64,000 nucleotides of DNA from Methylomusa anaerophila (GTDB lineage Bacteria; Bacillota; Negativicutes; Sporomusales; Sporomusaceae), in contig NZ_AP018449.1 in assembly GCF_003966895.1 (NCBI RefSeq), forward strand, positions 1,608,001-1,672,000. Direction: 5' to 3'. Position numbers and translations under genes: made by a program. Below, one piece after another: positions 12,993-21,436 of this stretch. The stretch's first letter is position 1, and each line of letters opens with the position of its first letter. The notes beneath the pieces were generated by a model that was not told where the DNA came from, did not search any database, and saw only the letters and a program-made list of their open reading frames with translations.

Positions 12993-14711
12993 ATGACTGA
13001 TAAATACGAATTGGCCCAAATATTTAAAAATATAGCCGTATTGCTTGAGTTAAAAGGGGAAAACGTATTTAAAGCCCGTGCTTATGATACCGCCGCCAGG
13101 ATTGTGGAACAAATGGAGACAGAGTTAACCGCGGCGACAGTCGACAAGGCACTTAAAGGCGTTAAGGGAATTGGTCCGGCAATCAGCCAAAAAATTCATG
13201 AATATATTGATACCGGGCGGATAAGATATTATGAGGAAATCAAGGCCGCAGTGCCGCCGGCTCTGTTTGAACTGGTGCGAATTCCCGGGCTGGGACCCAA
13301 AAAGGCAGTGATTCTTTATGACAAGTTAGGCATAAACTCAATCGGCGAATTGGAATATGCCTGCCGGGAAAACCGGCTAGTTGCTTTGTCCGGATTCGGC
13401 TTGAAGACCCAAGCGAAAATACTGCAGGGAATCAAATATATGAAAAAATATCAGGGAAAATATATTTTAAGCGATGCCTGGCCGGTCGCCGAACTGATAG
13501 CGGCGTATATAAGACTCCAGCCGGGAGTGGAGGAGGCGGCAATCGCCGGTGCGGTCAGGCGCCGTGTGGAAATCGTTGACGGTATTGATATTGTTGTTGC
13601 CGTTTCAGCGTCCGCGAGCCTAATAACCGCGCTTCAGGAGATGCCGGGCGTAGAGAAGATGGAAACAGGAGAAACCTTGGATTTAACTATGGCCAGCGGC
13701 ATTCACTGCCGCATTTTCCCGGTTCCTCCCGAAAAATACGGCTATACGTTATTTTACCGTACCGGCAGCCCGGAATACCTGGCTAAGCTCCCGCAGGCAG
13801 CCAGGCCGGCCGGGATCGGTCTTACCGCCGCCGGGCTGGTGAGAGACAATAAGGTTCTTGAAACTCCCGACGAAAAGTCCGTTTATACTCAAATGAATAT
13901 CCGTTACGTGGAACCTGAGCTGCGGGAAAAAGAATACGATATGGAAGCGGATAACGGCAGTCTCCGCCCGCTGCTGATAGATGAGCAGGATATCCGCGGT
14001 ATTTTTCATGTTCATACGACCTATTCCGACGGCAGCCACAGTCTGGCTGACATGGCGGCGGCTGCCAGAAAAAGAGGCTTAAGCTACCTGGGCGTGGCTG
14101 ATCATAGCCAGACGGCGGTCTACGCTCATGGCCTTAAAATCGATAAGGTTTATGAACAACGGCAAGAAATTGACGCATTAAACTCAGTCCAGCCTGATTT
14201 TTTAATTTTAGCCGGTATGGAAAGCGACATCTTACCGGACGGATCGCTGGATTATCCTGATGACATATTGGCTCAATTTGATTTTGTCATTGCTTCGGTT
14301 CACTCAGCTTTCCGGCAAAGCGAAAGCGTTATGACCCGCCGTATCATACGGGCTATGGAAAACCCGTTCGTTACCATGCTGGGTCATGCTACCGGGAGAA
14401 TTCTGCTGGCCCGTCCGGGTTATGAGGTCAATATGAAAGAAATTCTTGCCGCTGCCAAAGATACGGGTACCCTTATGGAAATTAACGCCAGTCCCTATCG
14501 CCTGGACCTGGATTGGCGCTGGCATCAAATCGCGAAAGAAAATGGAATCCGGTTTGCGATCAATCCGGATGCTCACGCAATCGATGAATTGGAGCACATG
14601 CGATATGGTATCGCCGCCGCTCGCAAAGGCGGCCTGACGGCGGCGGACGTAATTAACACCAGACCCATATCCCGGATACTACATATTTTACAGCAAAAAC
14701 GCAAAAAATAA
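12993..14711 (+). CDS. polX: PolX-type protein: family X polymerase plus PHP domain, polymerase site degenerate
   Basis: Protein of 572 aa with the full PolX architecture. An N-terminal helix-hairpin-helix region (KGIGPAISQKIHEYIDTG; IPGLGPKKAVILYDKLG) is followed by a family X nucleotidyltransferase domain near residues 160-310 and a C-terminal PHP phosphoesterase (FHVHTTYSDGSHS, GVADHSQ, SVHSAF, LGHATGR, NPDAHA). The PHP metal ligands look intact, supporting 3'-5' exonuclease or phosphatase activity in DNA repair. In the polymerase domain the usual GDID metal motif reads VDGIDIVV, and the third Asp (normally in a VDLR-type motif) is replaced in GIHCRIFPV, so polymerisation is probably lost. 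The gene starts 11 bases after the PBP stop and ends at a bidirectional terminator. Confidence 0.92.
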   Translation: MTDKYELAQIFKNIAVLLELKGENVFKARAYDTAARIVEQMETELTAATVDKALKGVKGIGPAISQKIHEYIDTGRIRYYEEIKAAVPPALFELVRIPGLGPKKAVILYDKLGINSIGELEYACRENRLVALSGFGLKTQAKILQGIKYMKKYQGKYILSDAWPVAELIAAYIRLQPGVEEAAIAGAVRRRVEIVDGIDIVVAVSASASLITALQEMPGVEKMETGETLDLTMASGIHCRIFPVPPEKYGYTLFYRTGSPEYLAKLPQAARPAGIGLTAAGLVRDNKVLETPDEKSVYTQMNIRYVEPELREKEYDMEADNGSLRPLLIDEQDIRGIFHVHTTYSDGSHSLADMAAAARKRGLSYLGVADHSQTAVYAHGLKIDKVYEQRQEIDALNSVQPDFLILAGMESDILPDGSLDYPDDILAQFDFVIASVHSAFRQSESVMTRRIIRAMENPFVTMLGHATGRILLARPGYEVNMKEILAAAKDTGTLMEINASPYRLDLDWRWHQIAKENGIRFAINPDAHAIDELEHMRYGIAAARKGGLTAADVINTRPISRILHILQQKRKK

Positions 14712-14741
14712 CGGAGCGGCTTGTTGCCGCCCCGTTATTTT
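14704..14741. terminator. Bidirectional intrinsic terminator between polX and the SASP gene
   Basis: AAAATAACGG-a-GCGGC-ttgtt-GCCGC-c-CCGTTATTTT: a long stem flanked by A and T runs, overlapping the polX stop codon. It can end both polX (plus) and the convergent SASP gene (minus). Confidence 0.85.
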
Positions 14742-14796
14742 GCTAATCGACAAGTTATAACTTTTTTTTCAACAAAATTTACCGTAACCCAAGCCG

Positions 14797-15084
14797 TTAT
14801 TGGCCGATGTTAAATTGAGAAGTTGCGGTGCCTGCAGTACCGGCAGCCGGGGCAGTGCCCGCAGCCGGGGCAGTTCCAGCGGTGCTGTTCAGAGTTGATT
14901 CATACTGCTCAATCATCTTGCGGACCATATGGCCGCCAACCCGACCGCAGTCGGCGGAAGTCATAGTAGCCCAGCCGGTGGAGCGGACGCGTTCACTGAT
15001 ACCCAATTCATTGGCAATTTCCAGTTTCATACGGTCCAATGCATTTGCAGCAGCGGGATTGACAGGTTTGTTGCTTCTAGACAT
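14797..15084 (-). CDS. Small acid-soluble spore protein, alpha/beta type
   Basis: Protein of 95 aa that coats and protects spore DNA. Both signature segments are present: the germination-protease region KLEIANELGIS and the second motif GGHMVRKMIEQYE. An unusual feature is a 30-residue C-terminal tail of TAPAAG-type repeats, encoded by near-identical 18-base units, which typical SASPs lack. AGGAGG lies 12 bases before the ATG, and a sigma-G-like promoter lies upstream. This is direct evidence that the organism makes endospores. Confidence 0.93.
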   Translation of the reverse strand: MSRSNKPVNPAAANALDRMKLEIANELGISERVRSTGWATMTSADCGRVGGHMVRKMIEQYESTLNSTAGTAPAAGTAPAAGTAGTATSQFNIGQ

Positions 15085-15118
15085 TTTATATATACACCTC
15101 CTGAAATTTTTCTAATAC

Positions 15119-15148
15119 TAGTATTCACGCGGTAATCAATCCTTATCC
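15119..15148 (-). promoter_or_regulatory. Candidate forespore (sigma-G/F-like) promoter of the SASP gene
   Basis: On the minus strand GGATAA (15148-15143) and AATACTA (15125-15119) are separated by 17 bases. This is close to the sigma-G pattern GCATA...CATACTA, and it lies 35 bases upstream of the SASP start. The expected position and target gene support the call; the -35 match is only partial. The -10 lies in a palindrome, AATACTAGTATT. Confidence 0.45.
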
Positions 15149-15442
15149 ATAAATATTATGTTAATTATATGAATTTGTGGAAAGACATAGAAAGATATAA
15201 TTTACTGACGCAAAATGGTGTAAGCAATTGACAATTTCTTGGAAGGATATTATTAGGCGGTGAAGAATACATATATTCGCAAACATGAAACCGCAATAGA
15301 AAATAGTTAAATGGTTAAATGGCCAAAGTGGAAACTCCCGGTGACTATGATAGTCGAGATATAAATAGCAAGCTTTTATGGTAATGAATTATATAAATTG
15401 TTATATAACTTCTGAAATAACGCCGGAGGATAATTGATAATT

Positions 15443-15784
15443 ATGCACGAGATGGGTATTGCCCAAAGCATATTGGATATTGCCGTAGAAGCAGCTCGCA
15501 GTCATCAGGCGGCTAGAGTTACCGGCGTTAAGGTGCGAATCGGGCAAATAACCGGAGTGGATCCCGAAGCGCTGGCGTTTGGTTTTACCGCATTGTCGGC
15601 GGGAACTATTGCCCAGGGGGCCTCATTAACTATTGAGACTGTACCGGCTTCCGGCTGCTGCCGGGAATGCCGGCATGAGTTTTCGTTCACCGTTCAACGG
15701 TTTTTTTGTCCGGAATGCGGGTCGGCCGGCATAGAAATATTGTCAGGGCGGGAACTTCAGGTCGAACACGTGGAGGTGGATTAG
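15443..15784 (+). CDS. hypA: Hydrogenase nickel incorporation protein HypA
   Basis: Protein of 113 aa that delivers nickel to [NiFe] hydrogenase with HypB. It starts MHEMGIAQSIL, where His2 is the conserved nickel ligand, and has the zinc site CRECRHEF...CPECG near residues 73-93. The ATG at 15443 is chosen because HypA proteins begin MHE. A TTG at 15434 sits closer to the GGAGG but would mask His2. It is followed 3 bases later by hypB. No hydrogenase structural genes or hypCDEF are in the window. Confidence 0.93.
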   Translation: MHEMGIAQSILDIAVEAARSHQAARVTGVKVRIGQITGVDPEALAFGFTALSAGTIAQGASLTIETVPASGCCRECRHEFSFTVQRFFCPECGSAGIEILSGRELQVEHVEVD

Positions 15785-15787
15785 ACT

Positions 15788-16492
15788 TTGAAAAAACAAA
15801 TCACCGTTAAGGCGAATATCCTGGATAAAAATGACACCATCGCCGAAGCGCTAAATACCTCACTGACCAATCAGGGGGTTTTTGCCTTGAATCTGATGGG
15901 TTCGCCCGGATCCGGCAAAACCTCGCTCTTAGAGCTGACAATAGAAAAATTGCAGGATGAGCTTCGGCTGGCAGTGATTGAAGGTGATTTATACACTGCC
16001 AAAGATGCCGACCGCATTGCTAAATATGGTATACCGGTAATTCAGATCAATACAGCAGGCGGCTGTCATTTGGATGCCAATATGGTAAACCGGGCTATCG
16101 CCGATTTGGAGTTGCCCAACTTAGACATTATTATCGTGGAAAACGTAGGAAACCTGGTTTGTCCGGCGGAGTTTAAGGTGGGCGAGCATGTGAAAGCCGT
16201 TGTCCTTAGCGTTACCGAAGGGGACGACAAGCCGCAGAAATATCCTTTGGTGTTTCAGAATTCTCAGGTTGCCATCCTCAACAAAGTTGACTTATTGCCC
16301 TATACTTCCTTTAACATGTCGGCGGCAGTTGACGACATTGCCAATATCAATCCGGAGCTGAGGCTAATAACGGCTTCCTGCCGTACCGGCGAAGGAATTG
16401 ACGACTGGTGCGACTGGCTGAAAGAGCGGCTGAAGGTACTTAGAGACCGGAGAAAGCAGGAACTTGGAGGCCAAAATGTTTACTCTGACTGA
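15788..16492 (+). CDS. hypB: Hydrogenase maturation GTPase HypB
   Basis: GTPase of 234 aa that drives nickel insertion with HypA. Motifs: Walker A MGSPGSGKTSL near residue 40, EGDLYTAKDADRI, the metal-site region NTAGGCHLDANM, ENVGNLVCPAEF and the guanine-specificity NKVD. It lacks the histidine-rich N-terminal nickel store of some HypBs. The start is a TTG at 15788 preceded by GGAGGTGG, tightly coupled to hypA. Its 3' end overlaps the next gene by 17 bases. Confidence 0.93.
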   Translation: MKKQITVKANILDKNDTIAEALNTSLTNQGVFALNLMGSPGSGKTSLLELTIEKLQDELRLAVIEGDLYTAKDADRIAKYGIPVIQINTAGGCHLDANMVNRAIADLELPNLDIIIVENVGNLVCPAEFKVGEHVKAVVLSVTEGDDKPQKYPLVFQNSQVAILNKVDLLPYTSFNMSAAVDDIANINPELRLITASCRTGEGIDDWCDWLKERLKVLRDRRKQELGGQNVYSD

Positions 16493-16676
16493 ACAGGAAA
16501 AGGAAATAGAGTCGGTGCGCCATCGCCTTCATGAATTGGTAAAATCAAAGAACGGCAACTTCACGGACAAGGACGTGGCGGAACTTAGCATGGTCTTAGA
16601 TAAATTAATTGTGGCTTATGAACGAAGCAGGCAGCGCCGTCACGATAAAATAGAGGTTGGGCCATTGAATTATTGA
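16476..16676 (+). CDS. Spo0E-like aspartyl-phosphate phosphatase
   Basis: Small protein of 66 aa: two helices with the family signature SxxLD (ELSMVLDKLIVAYE) after IESVRHRLHELV. Spo0E proteins dephosphorylate Spo0A-P and delay sporulation. The ATG at 16476 has GGAGG 5 bases upstream, located inside the end of hypB, giving a 17-base overlap and probably translational coupling. Linkage to hydrogenase maturation genes is unusual. A run of GAATTAAT repeats begins at its stop codon. Confidence 0.82.
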   Translation: MFTLTEQEKEIESVRHRLHELVKSKNGNFTDKDVAELSMVLDKLIVAYERSRQRRHDKIEVGPLNY

Positions 16677-16698
16677 ATTAATGAATTAATGAATTAAT
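16667..16698 (+). repeat. Tandem 8-base repeat at the end of the Spo0E-like gene
   Basis: GAATTATT is followed by three perfect GAATTAAT units (16675-16698), overlapping the TGA at 16674-16676. This is a short tandem repeat likely to vary in copy number by slippage. Confidence 0.7.
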
Positions 16699-16812
16699 AT
16701 ACTAATATATTGAACTAACATAGTATCGTTTCATTCTCTACAGACAGATGATTGGTTCGTCTGTTTTCTTTTTCTTCCGAGTCTATATCTCTCTCCCCGG
16801 CTATACATTTAA

Positions 16813-16975
16813 CTAGTGGTCTGTAAACCCTAATCCTATAGTGTTCTTGCGAGAGGTTTTCCGTCCTGCTTTGTTGTCGTCGGCTTACATATTCCCGATA
16901 TGCGCGCCTCCTCCGCCTCGCAGGCCGAAAAACCTCGCAATTCATCCTATAGTTTTAGAGTTTACAGACCACTAG
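16813..16975. mobile_element. 163-bp fold-back MITE-like element
   Basis: Perfect 16-bp terminal inverted repeats CTAGTGGTCTGTAAAC (16813-16828) and GTTTACAGACCACTAG (16960-16975), with the inverted relationship continuing inward: CTATAG near 16838 and 16947, and TTGCGAG near 16857 with CTCGCAA near 16934. There is no coding capacity. The structure is that of a non-autonomous element or a large intergenic hairpin. The upstream frame extension of the permease reads through it but has no ribosome site. A 14-bp piece of the end recurs at 6790-6803. Confidence 0.7.
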
Positions 16976-17001
16976 AGACAGCAACAAGTCGGATTGGGGG
17001 A

Positions 17002-18387
17002 ATGAGGGTGAAGACCAGCGGAACAGACAATGGCCTTAGGCGCGGTCTGAAAGAGCGGCACATACAGCTTATCGCGCTGGGAGGCTCGATCGGAGTAGGC
17101 CTTTTCCTGGGATCGGCTACTGCTATTAAACTCGCGGGGCCGGCGTTAATGATATCGTATATGGTTGGCGGTATAGTTGTCTTCTGTCTGCTCCGGGCTT
17201 TGGGGGAAGTGGCTGTGCAATATCCGCTGCCTGGATCATTCAGTGCCTATGCTAATTTGCTTTTCGGGCCTTTGGCTGGGTATATCACCGGCTGGACTTA
17301 CTGGTTTATGTGGGTGGTTACCGGCATGGCCGAAATCACCGCCGTGGGCATTTATATTAACTTTTGGCTGCCGGAATTGCCCCAGTGGATTCCGGCACTG
17401 GCGGCGGTAATCCTGATAACTCTTATCAATCTTATTGCTGTGGAAGCTTACGGCGAATTTGAATTCTGGTTTGCCCTCATTAAAATCGTTACCATTGTTA
17501 TCATGCTCTTTACCGGACTGGGCGTCATCTTATTCGGTGTTGGCAACGGCGGTATTGCCGTCGGCATCAGCAACCTATGGGTCCACGGGGGATTTTTCCC
17601 CCATGGTGCGGCGGGAATGCTGCTTGCTTTAACCATGGTTCTTTTTTCCTATGTGGGAATTGAGGTTATCGGTGTTACCGCCGGTGAAGCAAAAGATCCG
17701 GGCAAGACGCTGCCGGCAGCTATTGATAAGGTGTTTTGGCGGATAATCCTGTTTTATATAGGGTCCCTGTACGTTATTCTGTGTCTTTATCCCTGGGATG
17801 AAATCGGTACCGTCGGCAGTCCCTTTGTATCAACATTGGAACGAATAGGTATCGCTAAAGCGGCAGGCATTATGAATTTTGTCGTTCTCACGGCGGCTCT
17901 ATCTTCCTGCAACAGCGGTATTTTCAGCACTGGGCGGATGCTCTACAGTTTGGCGCTGGCAAAAAATGCGCCGGCGTTTTTAATCAGACTCAACCGGTTT
18001 CACGTACCGGTCAATGGTGTGCTGGTTTCGTCCTTTTGCCTGGTAGTAGGAGTGATACTCAATTATTTAGCGCCGGCCAAGGTATTTACTTATGTGACCA
18101 GTATCGGCGCCTTTGCCGGTTTGTGGGTGTGGGCCACCATTTTTATGGTTCAGTTAAAGTTTCGCCGCTCTCTAACGGATGGGCAGGCGGCTAAACTGGC
18201 CTATCCAATGCCCGGATATCCTTTGTCCGGCTGGCTGTGTCTCATTTTCCTGGTTTTGGTCGCATTTTTGATGAGTTTTGATCCCGATACCGCCTTGGCT
18301 CTGGTAGTAGGACCAATGTGGCTGGCGGGGCTGGTGGCATCATATTACTTGTTTATTCGTCCTAATAGCCGGATATCAATTCTTTAG
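17002..18387 (+). CDS. Amino-acid permease of the APC superfamily (AAT family)
   Basis: Twelve-helix transporter of 461 aa. The family opening is clear: GLKERHIQLIALGGSIGVGLFLGSATAI, with helix 1 GSIGVG substrate loop, then FSYVGIEVIGVTAGEAKDP, the AAT-family signature in helix 6. It imports a neutral amino acid with protons. The following alanine racemase and dehydrogenase genes suggest D- or L-alanine, glycine or D-serine (CycA-like), which is inference. I chose the ATG at 17002 rather than 16900 because the extra 34 residues come from the MITE-like element. The ribosome site is weak (GGGGG). Confidence 0.9.
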   Translation: MRVKTSGTDNGLRRGLKERHIQLIALGGSIGVGLFLGSATAIKLAGPALMISYMVGGIVVFCLLRALGEVAVQYPLPGSFSAYANLLFGPLAGYITGWTYWFMWVVTGMAEITAVGIYINFWLPELPQWIPALAAVILITLINLIAVEAYGEFEFWFALIKIVTIVIMLFTGLGVILFGVGNGGIAVGISNLWVHGGFFPHGAAGMLLALTMVLFSYVGIEVIGVTAGEAKDPGKTLPAAIDKVFWRIILFYIGSLYVILCLYPWDEIGTVGSPFVSTLERIGIAKAAGIMNFVVLTAALSSCNSGIFSTGRMLYSLALAKNAPAFLIRLNRFHVPVNGVLVSSFCLVVGVILNYLAPAKVFTYVTSIGAFAGLWVWATIFMVQLKFRRSLTDGQAAKLAYPMPGYPLSGWLCLIFLVLVAFLMSFDPDTALALVVGPMWLAGLVASYYLFIRPNSRISIL

Positions 18388-18418
18388 CTTATCCTAATAC
18401 CCGGATGTCAATTTTTAA
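18361..18418 (+). repeat. Imperfect 26-bp direct repeat at the permease 3' end
   Basis: CCTAATAGCCGGATATCAAT... (18361-18386) and CCTAATACCCGGATGTCAAT... (18393-18418) are about 85% identical and 32 bases apart. The first copy is the last codons of the permease; the second is non-coding. This is a small local duplication. Confidence 0.65.
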
Positions 18419-18533
18419 TGCGGCCTATATAGATTCAGCCGGCAAAGGCTGCCTTGATTCTTTTAAATTATAGCTATAGAATAGGAAGTATATTTAGACG
18501 AATACCTTCATGGCAGTTTGGGAGGACACATTA

Positions 18534-19661
18534 ATGGACGGAATAGACATGTTTGAACGCCCGGTATGGGCGGAAGTGGATTTGGCGGCAATTGCCAACA
18601 ATGTGCGGGAAATTAAGAAGTTAGTTAAACCAACTGTTAAGTTTTGCGCGGTTGTAAAAGGAGACGGCTATGGACACGGAGCGGTCGCCGTGGCCAGAAC
18701 CGTATTAGCCGCCGGGGCCGACTGTCTGGCGGTGGCCATAGTGAGTGAGGCGGTGGAACTGAGAAGAGCCGGTTTTACCGTTCCCATAATGGTGTTGGGA
18801 TTTACGCCGGCGCAGCAGGCAAAACTGGTGGCGGTCAATAATATTACGCAGACAGTATACTCGCTGGAGGCGGCGCAGGCATTGGCGGCAGCAGCGGCGG
18901 CGACAGGCAAACCGGTTAAGGTACATATCAAGATTGATACCGGTATGGGCCGTATCGGCGTAATGCCGGCTGAAGCCGGCAGTTTCGCCTTAGCTGTCGC
19001 TAGATTGCCGGGAATTGAAATTGAAGGGGTCTTTTCACATTTTGCTACGGCCGACAGTCGGGATAAATCCTATGCCTACGAACAGATGGACAAATTTAAG
19101 GCCGCCCTGGCCGCCATTGAGCAATGCGGCATTAAAATTCCGGTCCGGCATATAGCCAATAGCGCCGCGACCCTGGAACTGCCGTCGGCCCACTTTGACA
19201 TGGTGCGTGCCGGGATTATTCTCTACGGTCTGTGGCCGTCTGCTGAAGTGGCCAGAATGATTAACCTGAAACCGGCCATGTGTCTTAAAGCTCAACTGGT
19301 ACAGGTGAAATCTGTGCCTGCCGGGACAAGTATCAGTTATGGCCGAACCTATTCAACCCCTGATAACCGCCGGATCGCAACCCTGCCTATCGGTTATGCC
19401 GACGGCTGGACCCGGCTTCTCTCAGGCAAGACAAGTGTTCTGGTTCGCGGACGGCGAGCGCCCCTTGTGGGCACAATCTGCATGGATCAGTGTATGGTTG
19501 ACGTCTCGGAAATTCCGGCGGCCTTGCCGGGGGATACGGCTATTTTGTTTGGCAGTCCGCAATTAACCGCCGCCGAGGTGGCCGCCAAAATAGGCACGAT
19601 TAGCTATGAGCTTGTTTGTATGGTTGGTAAAAGAGTGCCCCGGCTTTATATACAGCGGTAA
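18534..19661 (+). CDS. alr: Alanine racemase
   Basis: PLP enzyme of 375 aa that interconverts L- and D-alanine, for peptidoglycan and probably for catabolism of D-alanine here. PLP lysine in AVVKGDGYGHGA near residue 40 (usually VKADAYGHG, so slightly divergent), KIDTGMGRIG mid-protein, catalytic tyrosine region SISYGRTYSTP, and LPIGYADG, CMDQCMVD near the C-terminus. The ATG at 18534 has GGGAGG 8 bases upstream; an upstream in-frame start at 18510 is rejected. It lies between an amino-acid permease and alanine dehydrogenase. Confidence 0.95.
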   Translation: MDGIDMFERPVWAEVDLAAIANNVREIKKLVKPTVKFCAVVKGDGYGHGAVAVARTVLAAGADCLAVAIVSEAVELRRAGFTVPIMVLGFTPAQQAKLVAVNNITQTVYSLEAAQALAAAAAATGKPVKVHIKIDTGMGRIGVMPAEAGSFALAVARLPGIEIEGVFSHFATADSRDKSYAYEQMDKFKAALAAIEQCGIKIPVRHIANSAATLELPSAHFDMVRAGIILYGLWPSAEVARMINLKPAMCLKAQLVQVKSVPAGTSISYGRTYSTPDNRRIATLPIGYADGWTRLLSGKTSVLVRGRRAPLVGTICMDQCMVDVSEIPAALPGDTAILFGSPQLTAAEVAAKIGTISYELVCMVGKRVPRLYIQR

Positions 19662-19666
19662 TGGCA

Positions 19667-19702
19667 GGCGCCAAAGGGAAACATAAGTTTCCCTTTGGTG
19701 CC
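19667..19702 (+). terminator. Hairpin downstream of alr
   Basis: GGCGCCAAAGGGAAAC (19667-19682), loop ATAA, GTTTCCCTTTGGTGCC (19687-19702): a 16-bp stem with one G-T pair. It is followed by CTCTTCATT rather than a T run, so termination may be partial. It separates alr from the sigma-54-type promoter of ald. Confidence 0.65.
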
Positions 19703-19818
19703 CTCTTCATTCCGGGATTGGAAAGTTTAGTTTCCGTTTATAATACCTGAAATTGTAACTCGCGGTACTAGCAGACTGCCAAGTCTAAAACGGAACCGGG
19801 AATATAAGCTTTTACGAC

Positions 19819-19835
19819 TTGGCATGATAATTGCA
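19819..19835 (+). promoter_or_regulatory. Sigma-54 (-24/-12) promoter of ald
   Basis: TTGGCATGATAATTGCA has the GG and GC dinucleotides spaced exactly as in the sigma-54 consensus (TGGCAYG-N4-TTGCA). Transcription would start near 19846, about 73 bases before ald. An inverted repeat TGCCAAGTC (19777-19785)/GACTTGGCA (19816-19824) overlaps the -24 box. An enhancer-binding activator would be required and none is in the window. A poor sigma-70-like match (TTGGCA/TATAAA, 16-base spacer) overlaps. Confidence 0.7.
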
Positions 19836-19918
19836 AATAATATAAAATTAAAATAAAATTAAAATCGGAAATTAACATTTAGCATTGCTGCGATACAAAA
19901 ATTAGGAGGTATTAGATA

Positions 19919-21034
19919 ATGATTATTGGTGTGGCAAAAGAGATCAAAAATAATGAAAACCGGGTGGCTTTAACCCCGGCCGGTACCGCAACCCTGGTTA
20001 AAGCCGGGCAGCGGGTGCTGTTTGAGCACAGCGCGGGTATTGGCAGCGGTTTCTCTGATGAAAGTTATATAAAGGCCGGCGCTGAAATCGTCACTGATAA
20101 AAAAGAGCTCTTTGACAAAGCCGAAATGATCATGAAGGTAAAAGAGCCTCTTGCTCCCGAATATGATCTTTTTCATGGGGGCCAAATTCTATTCACCTAT
20201 CTCCACTTGGCACCCGAGCCTGCTCTTACCAAAGCCCTGCTAGCCAAAAAAGTAATCGGTATTGCTTATGAAACCATTGAGCGTAACCATAGCCTGCCGC
20301 TGCTAATTCCCATGAGCGAAGTTGCCGGCCGCATGGCGGTACAAGTAGGTGCTCACTGGCTGGAAAAAACCTTCAGTGGCAAAGGCATACTGCTGGGCGG
20401 CGTTCCCGGCGTTGAATCGGCTCAGGTTGTCATCATCGGCGGCGGCGTGGTAGGCACCCACGCGGCTAAAATGGCGATAGGCATGGGGGCCCGGGTAGCT
20501 ATTATCGACAAGTCCAGCGAACGGCTGGCATATCTCGACGACATCTTTGGCGGGCGCGTCACCACTATTATGTCCAACAGCTACAATATTGCCGATTGGG
20601 TTAAACAGGCCGACCTGCTTATCGGCGCTGTTCTGCTGCCAGGCGCCAAAGCTCCCAAACTGGTTAGCGAAGAAATGGTTAAAACCATGGAACCCGGCTC
20701 GGTTATCGTCGACGTAGCCATTGACCAGGGCGGCTCGATTGAAACCATCGACCGGGCTACCACTCACAGTGATCCCACCTATGTCAAATACGGTGTTGTA
20801 CACTACTCTGTCGCCAATATGCCTGGCGCAGTTGCCCGAACTTCCACCCTGGCTCTTACCAACGCAACCATCGAATACGCTCTCCAAATCGCCAGCAAAG
20901 GCTGGAAAGAAGCTCTCAGGGCCGATTCCGGTCTGGCGAAAGGTCTCAATGTTTTTGAAGGCAAAGTTACTTTCCCCGGGGTTGCTGAAGCCCACAACCT
21001 GCCTTATACCCCGGTTGCTGAGATTTTGGGATAA
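19919..21034 (+). CDS. ald: Alanine dehydrogenase
   Basis: NAD-dependent enzyme of 371 aa that deaminates L-alanine to pyruvate and ammonia. N-terminal [20 protein letters not shown], substrate lysine in MKVKEPL, the catalytic histidine in [10 protein letters not shown], Rossmann fold [32 protein letters not shown], and the C-terminal [19 protein letters not shown] lies 8 bases before the ATG. With the permease and racemase it forms an alanine-to-pyruvate route that feeds pyruvate:ferredoxin oxidoreductase; it may also act in sporulation or germination. Probably sigma-54 controlled. Confidence 0.97.
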   Translation: MIIGVAKEIKNNENRVALTPAGTATLVKAGQRVLFEHSAGIGSGFSDESYIKAGAEIVTDKKELFDKAEMIMKVKEPLAPEYDLFHGGQILFTYLHLAPEPALTKALLAKKVIGIAYETIERNHSLPLLIPMSEVAGRMAVQVGAHWLEKTFSGKGILLGGVPGVESAQVVIIGGGVVGTHAAKMAIGMGARVAIIDKSSERLAYLDDIFGGRVTTIMSNSYNIADWVKQADLLIGAVLLPGAKAPKLVSEEMVKTMEPGSVIVDVAIDQGGSIETIDRATTHSDPTYVKYGVVHYSVANMPGAVARTSTLALTNATIEYALQIASKGWKEALRADSGLAKGLNVFEGKVTFPGVAEAHNLPYTPVAEILG

Positions 21035-21092
21035 GGATTCAACAAATAAATTATCTGGATCAATACCGCGAGAAGTAAATTCTGATATTGAG

Positions 21093-21142
21093 AAAAAAAC
21101 AAAACATCCAACCCATATATGGGTTGGATGTTTTGTTTTTTT
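21093..21142. terminator. Strong bidirectional intrinsic terminator after ald
   Basis: AAAACATCCAACCC, loop ATATAT, GGGTTGGATGTTTT, with an A-rich left flank and T7 at 21136-21142. A perfect stem; it ends the ald transcript. Confidence 0.92.
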
Positions 21143-21436
21143 AAGGATATTTAATATAACGCAATTCTCAACAAAATATATCTAATGTACTATGCTTGAC
21201 AATTTCCTTACAGTTAAAAATTCTATTGTTAGCAGGATAAGCCATACAAAAATTATACTGATTAAGCAATTTTAGACAAATTCAAACAAATTTCAAATAA
21301 AAATAACATCAAGTATACATAACAATATGGACAAAAGGATTATAACTTTAGTAATATGAGACAATAGTAATAATTGGAAAAATAGCCATATACATCAATA
21401 AAATTACATATTACGCTAAAATTAGACATAAATTTC
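21143..21436. other. AT-rich intergenic region upstream of the giant RTX gene leader
   Basis: About 300 bases of strongly AT-rich sequence with no supported open frame. A TTGACA at 21196-21201 could be a -35 element, but the -10 at normal spacing (AATTCT) is weak. The promoter for the leader and giant gene should lie here. Nothing else recognised. Confidence 0.4.

Noticed and set aside
15434..15442. TTG start for HypA
   Set aside because: It is better spaced from the GGAGG, but HypA needs the N-terminal MHE for nickel binding, so the ATG at 15443 was preferred.
16900..17001. N-terminal extension of the amino-acid permease
   Set aside because: The 34 extra residues are encoded mainly by the inverted-repeat element, lack a ribosome site and are unlike the family N-terminus.
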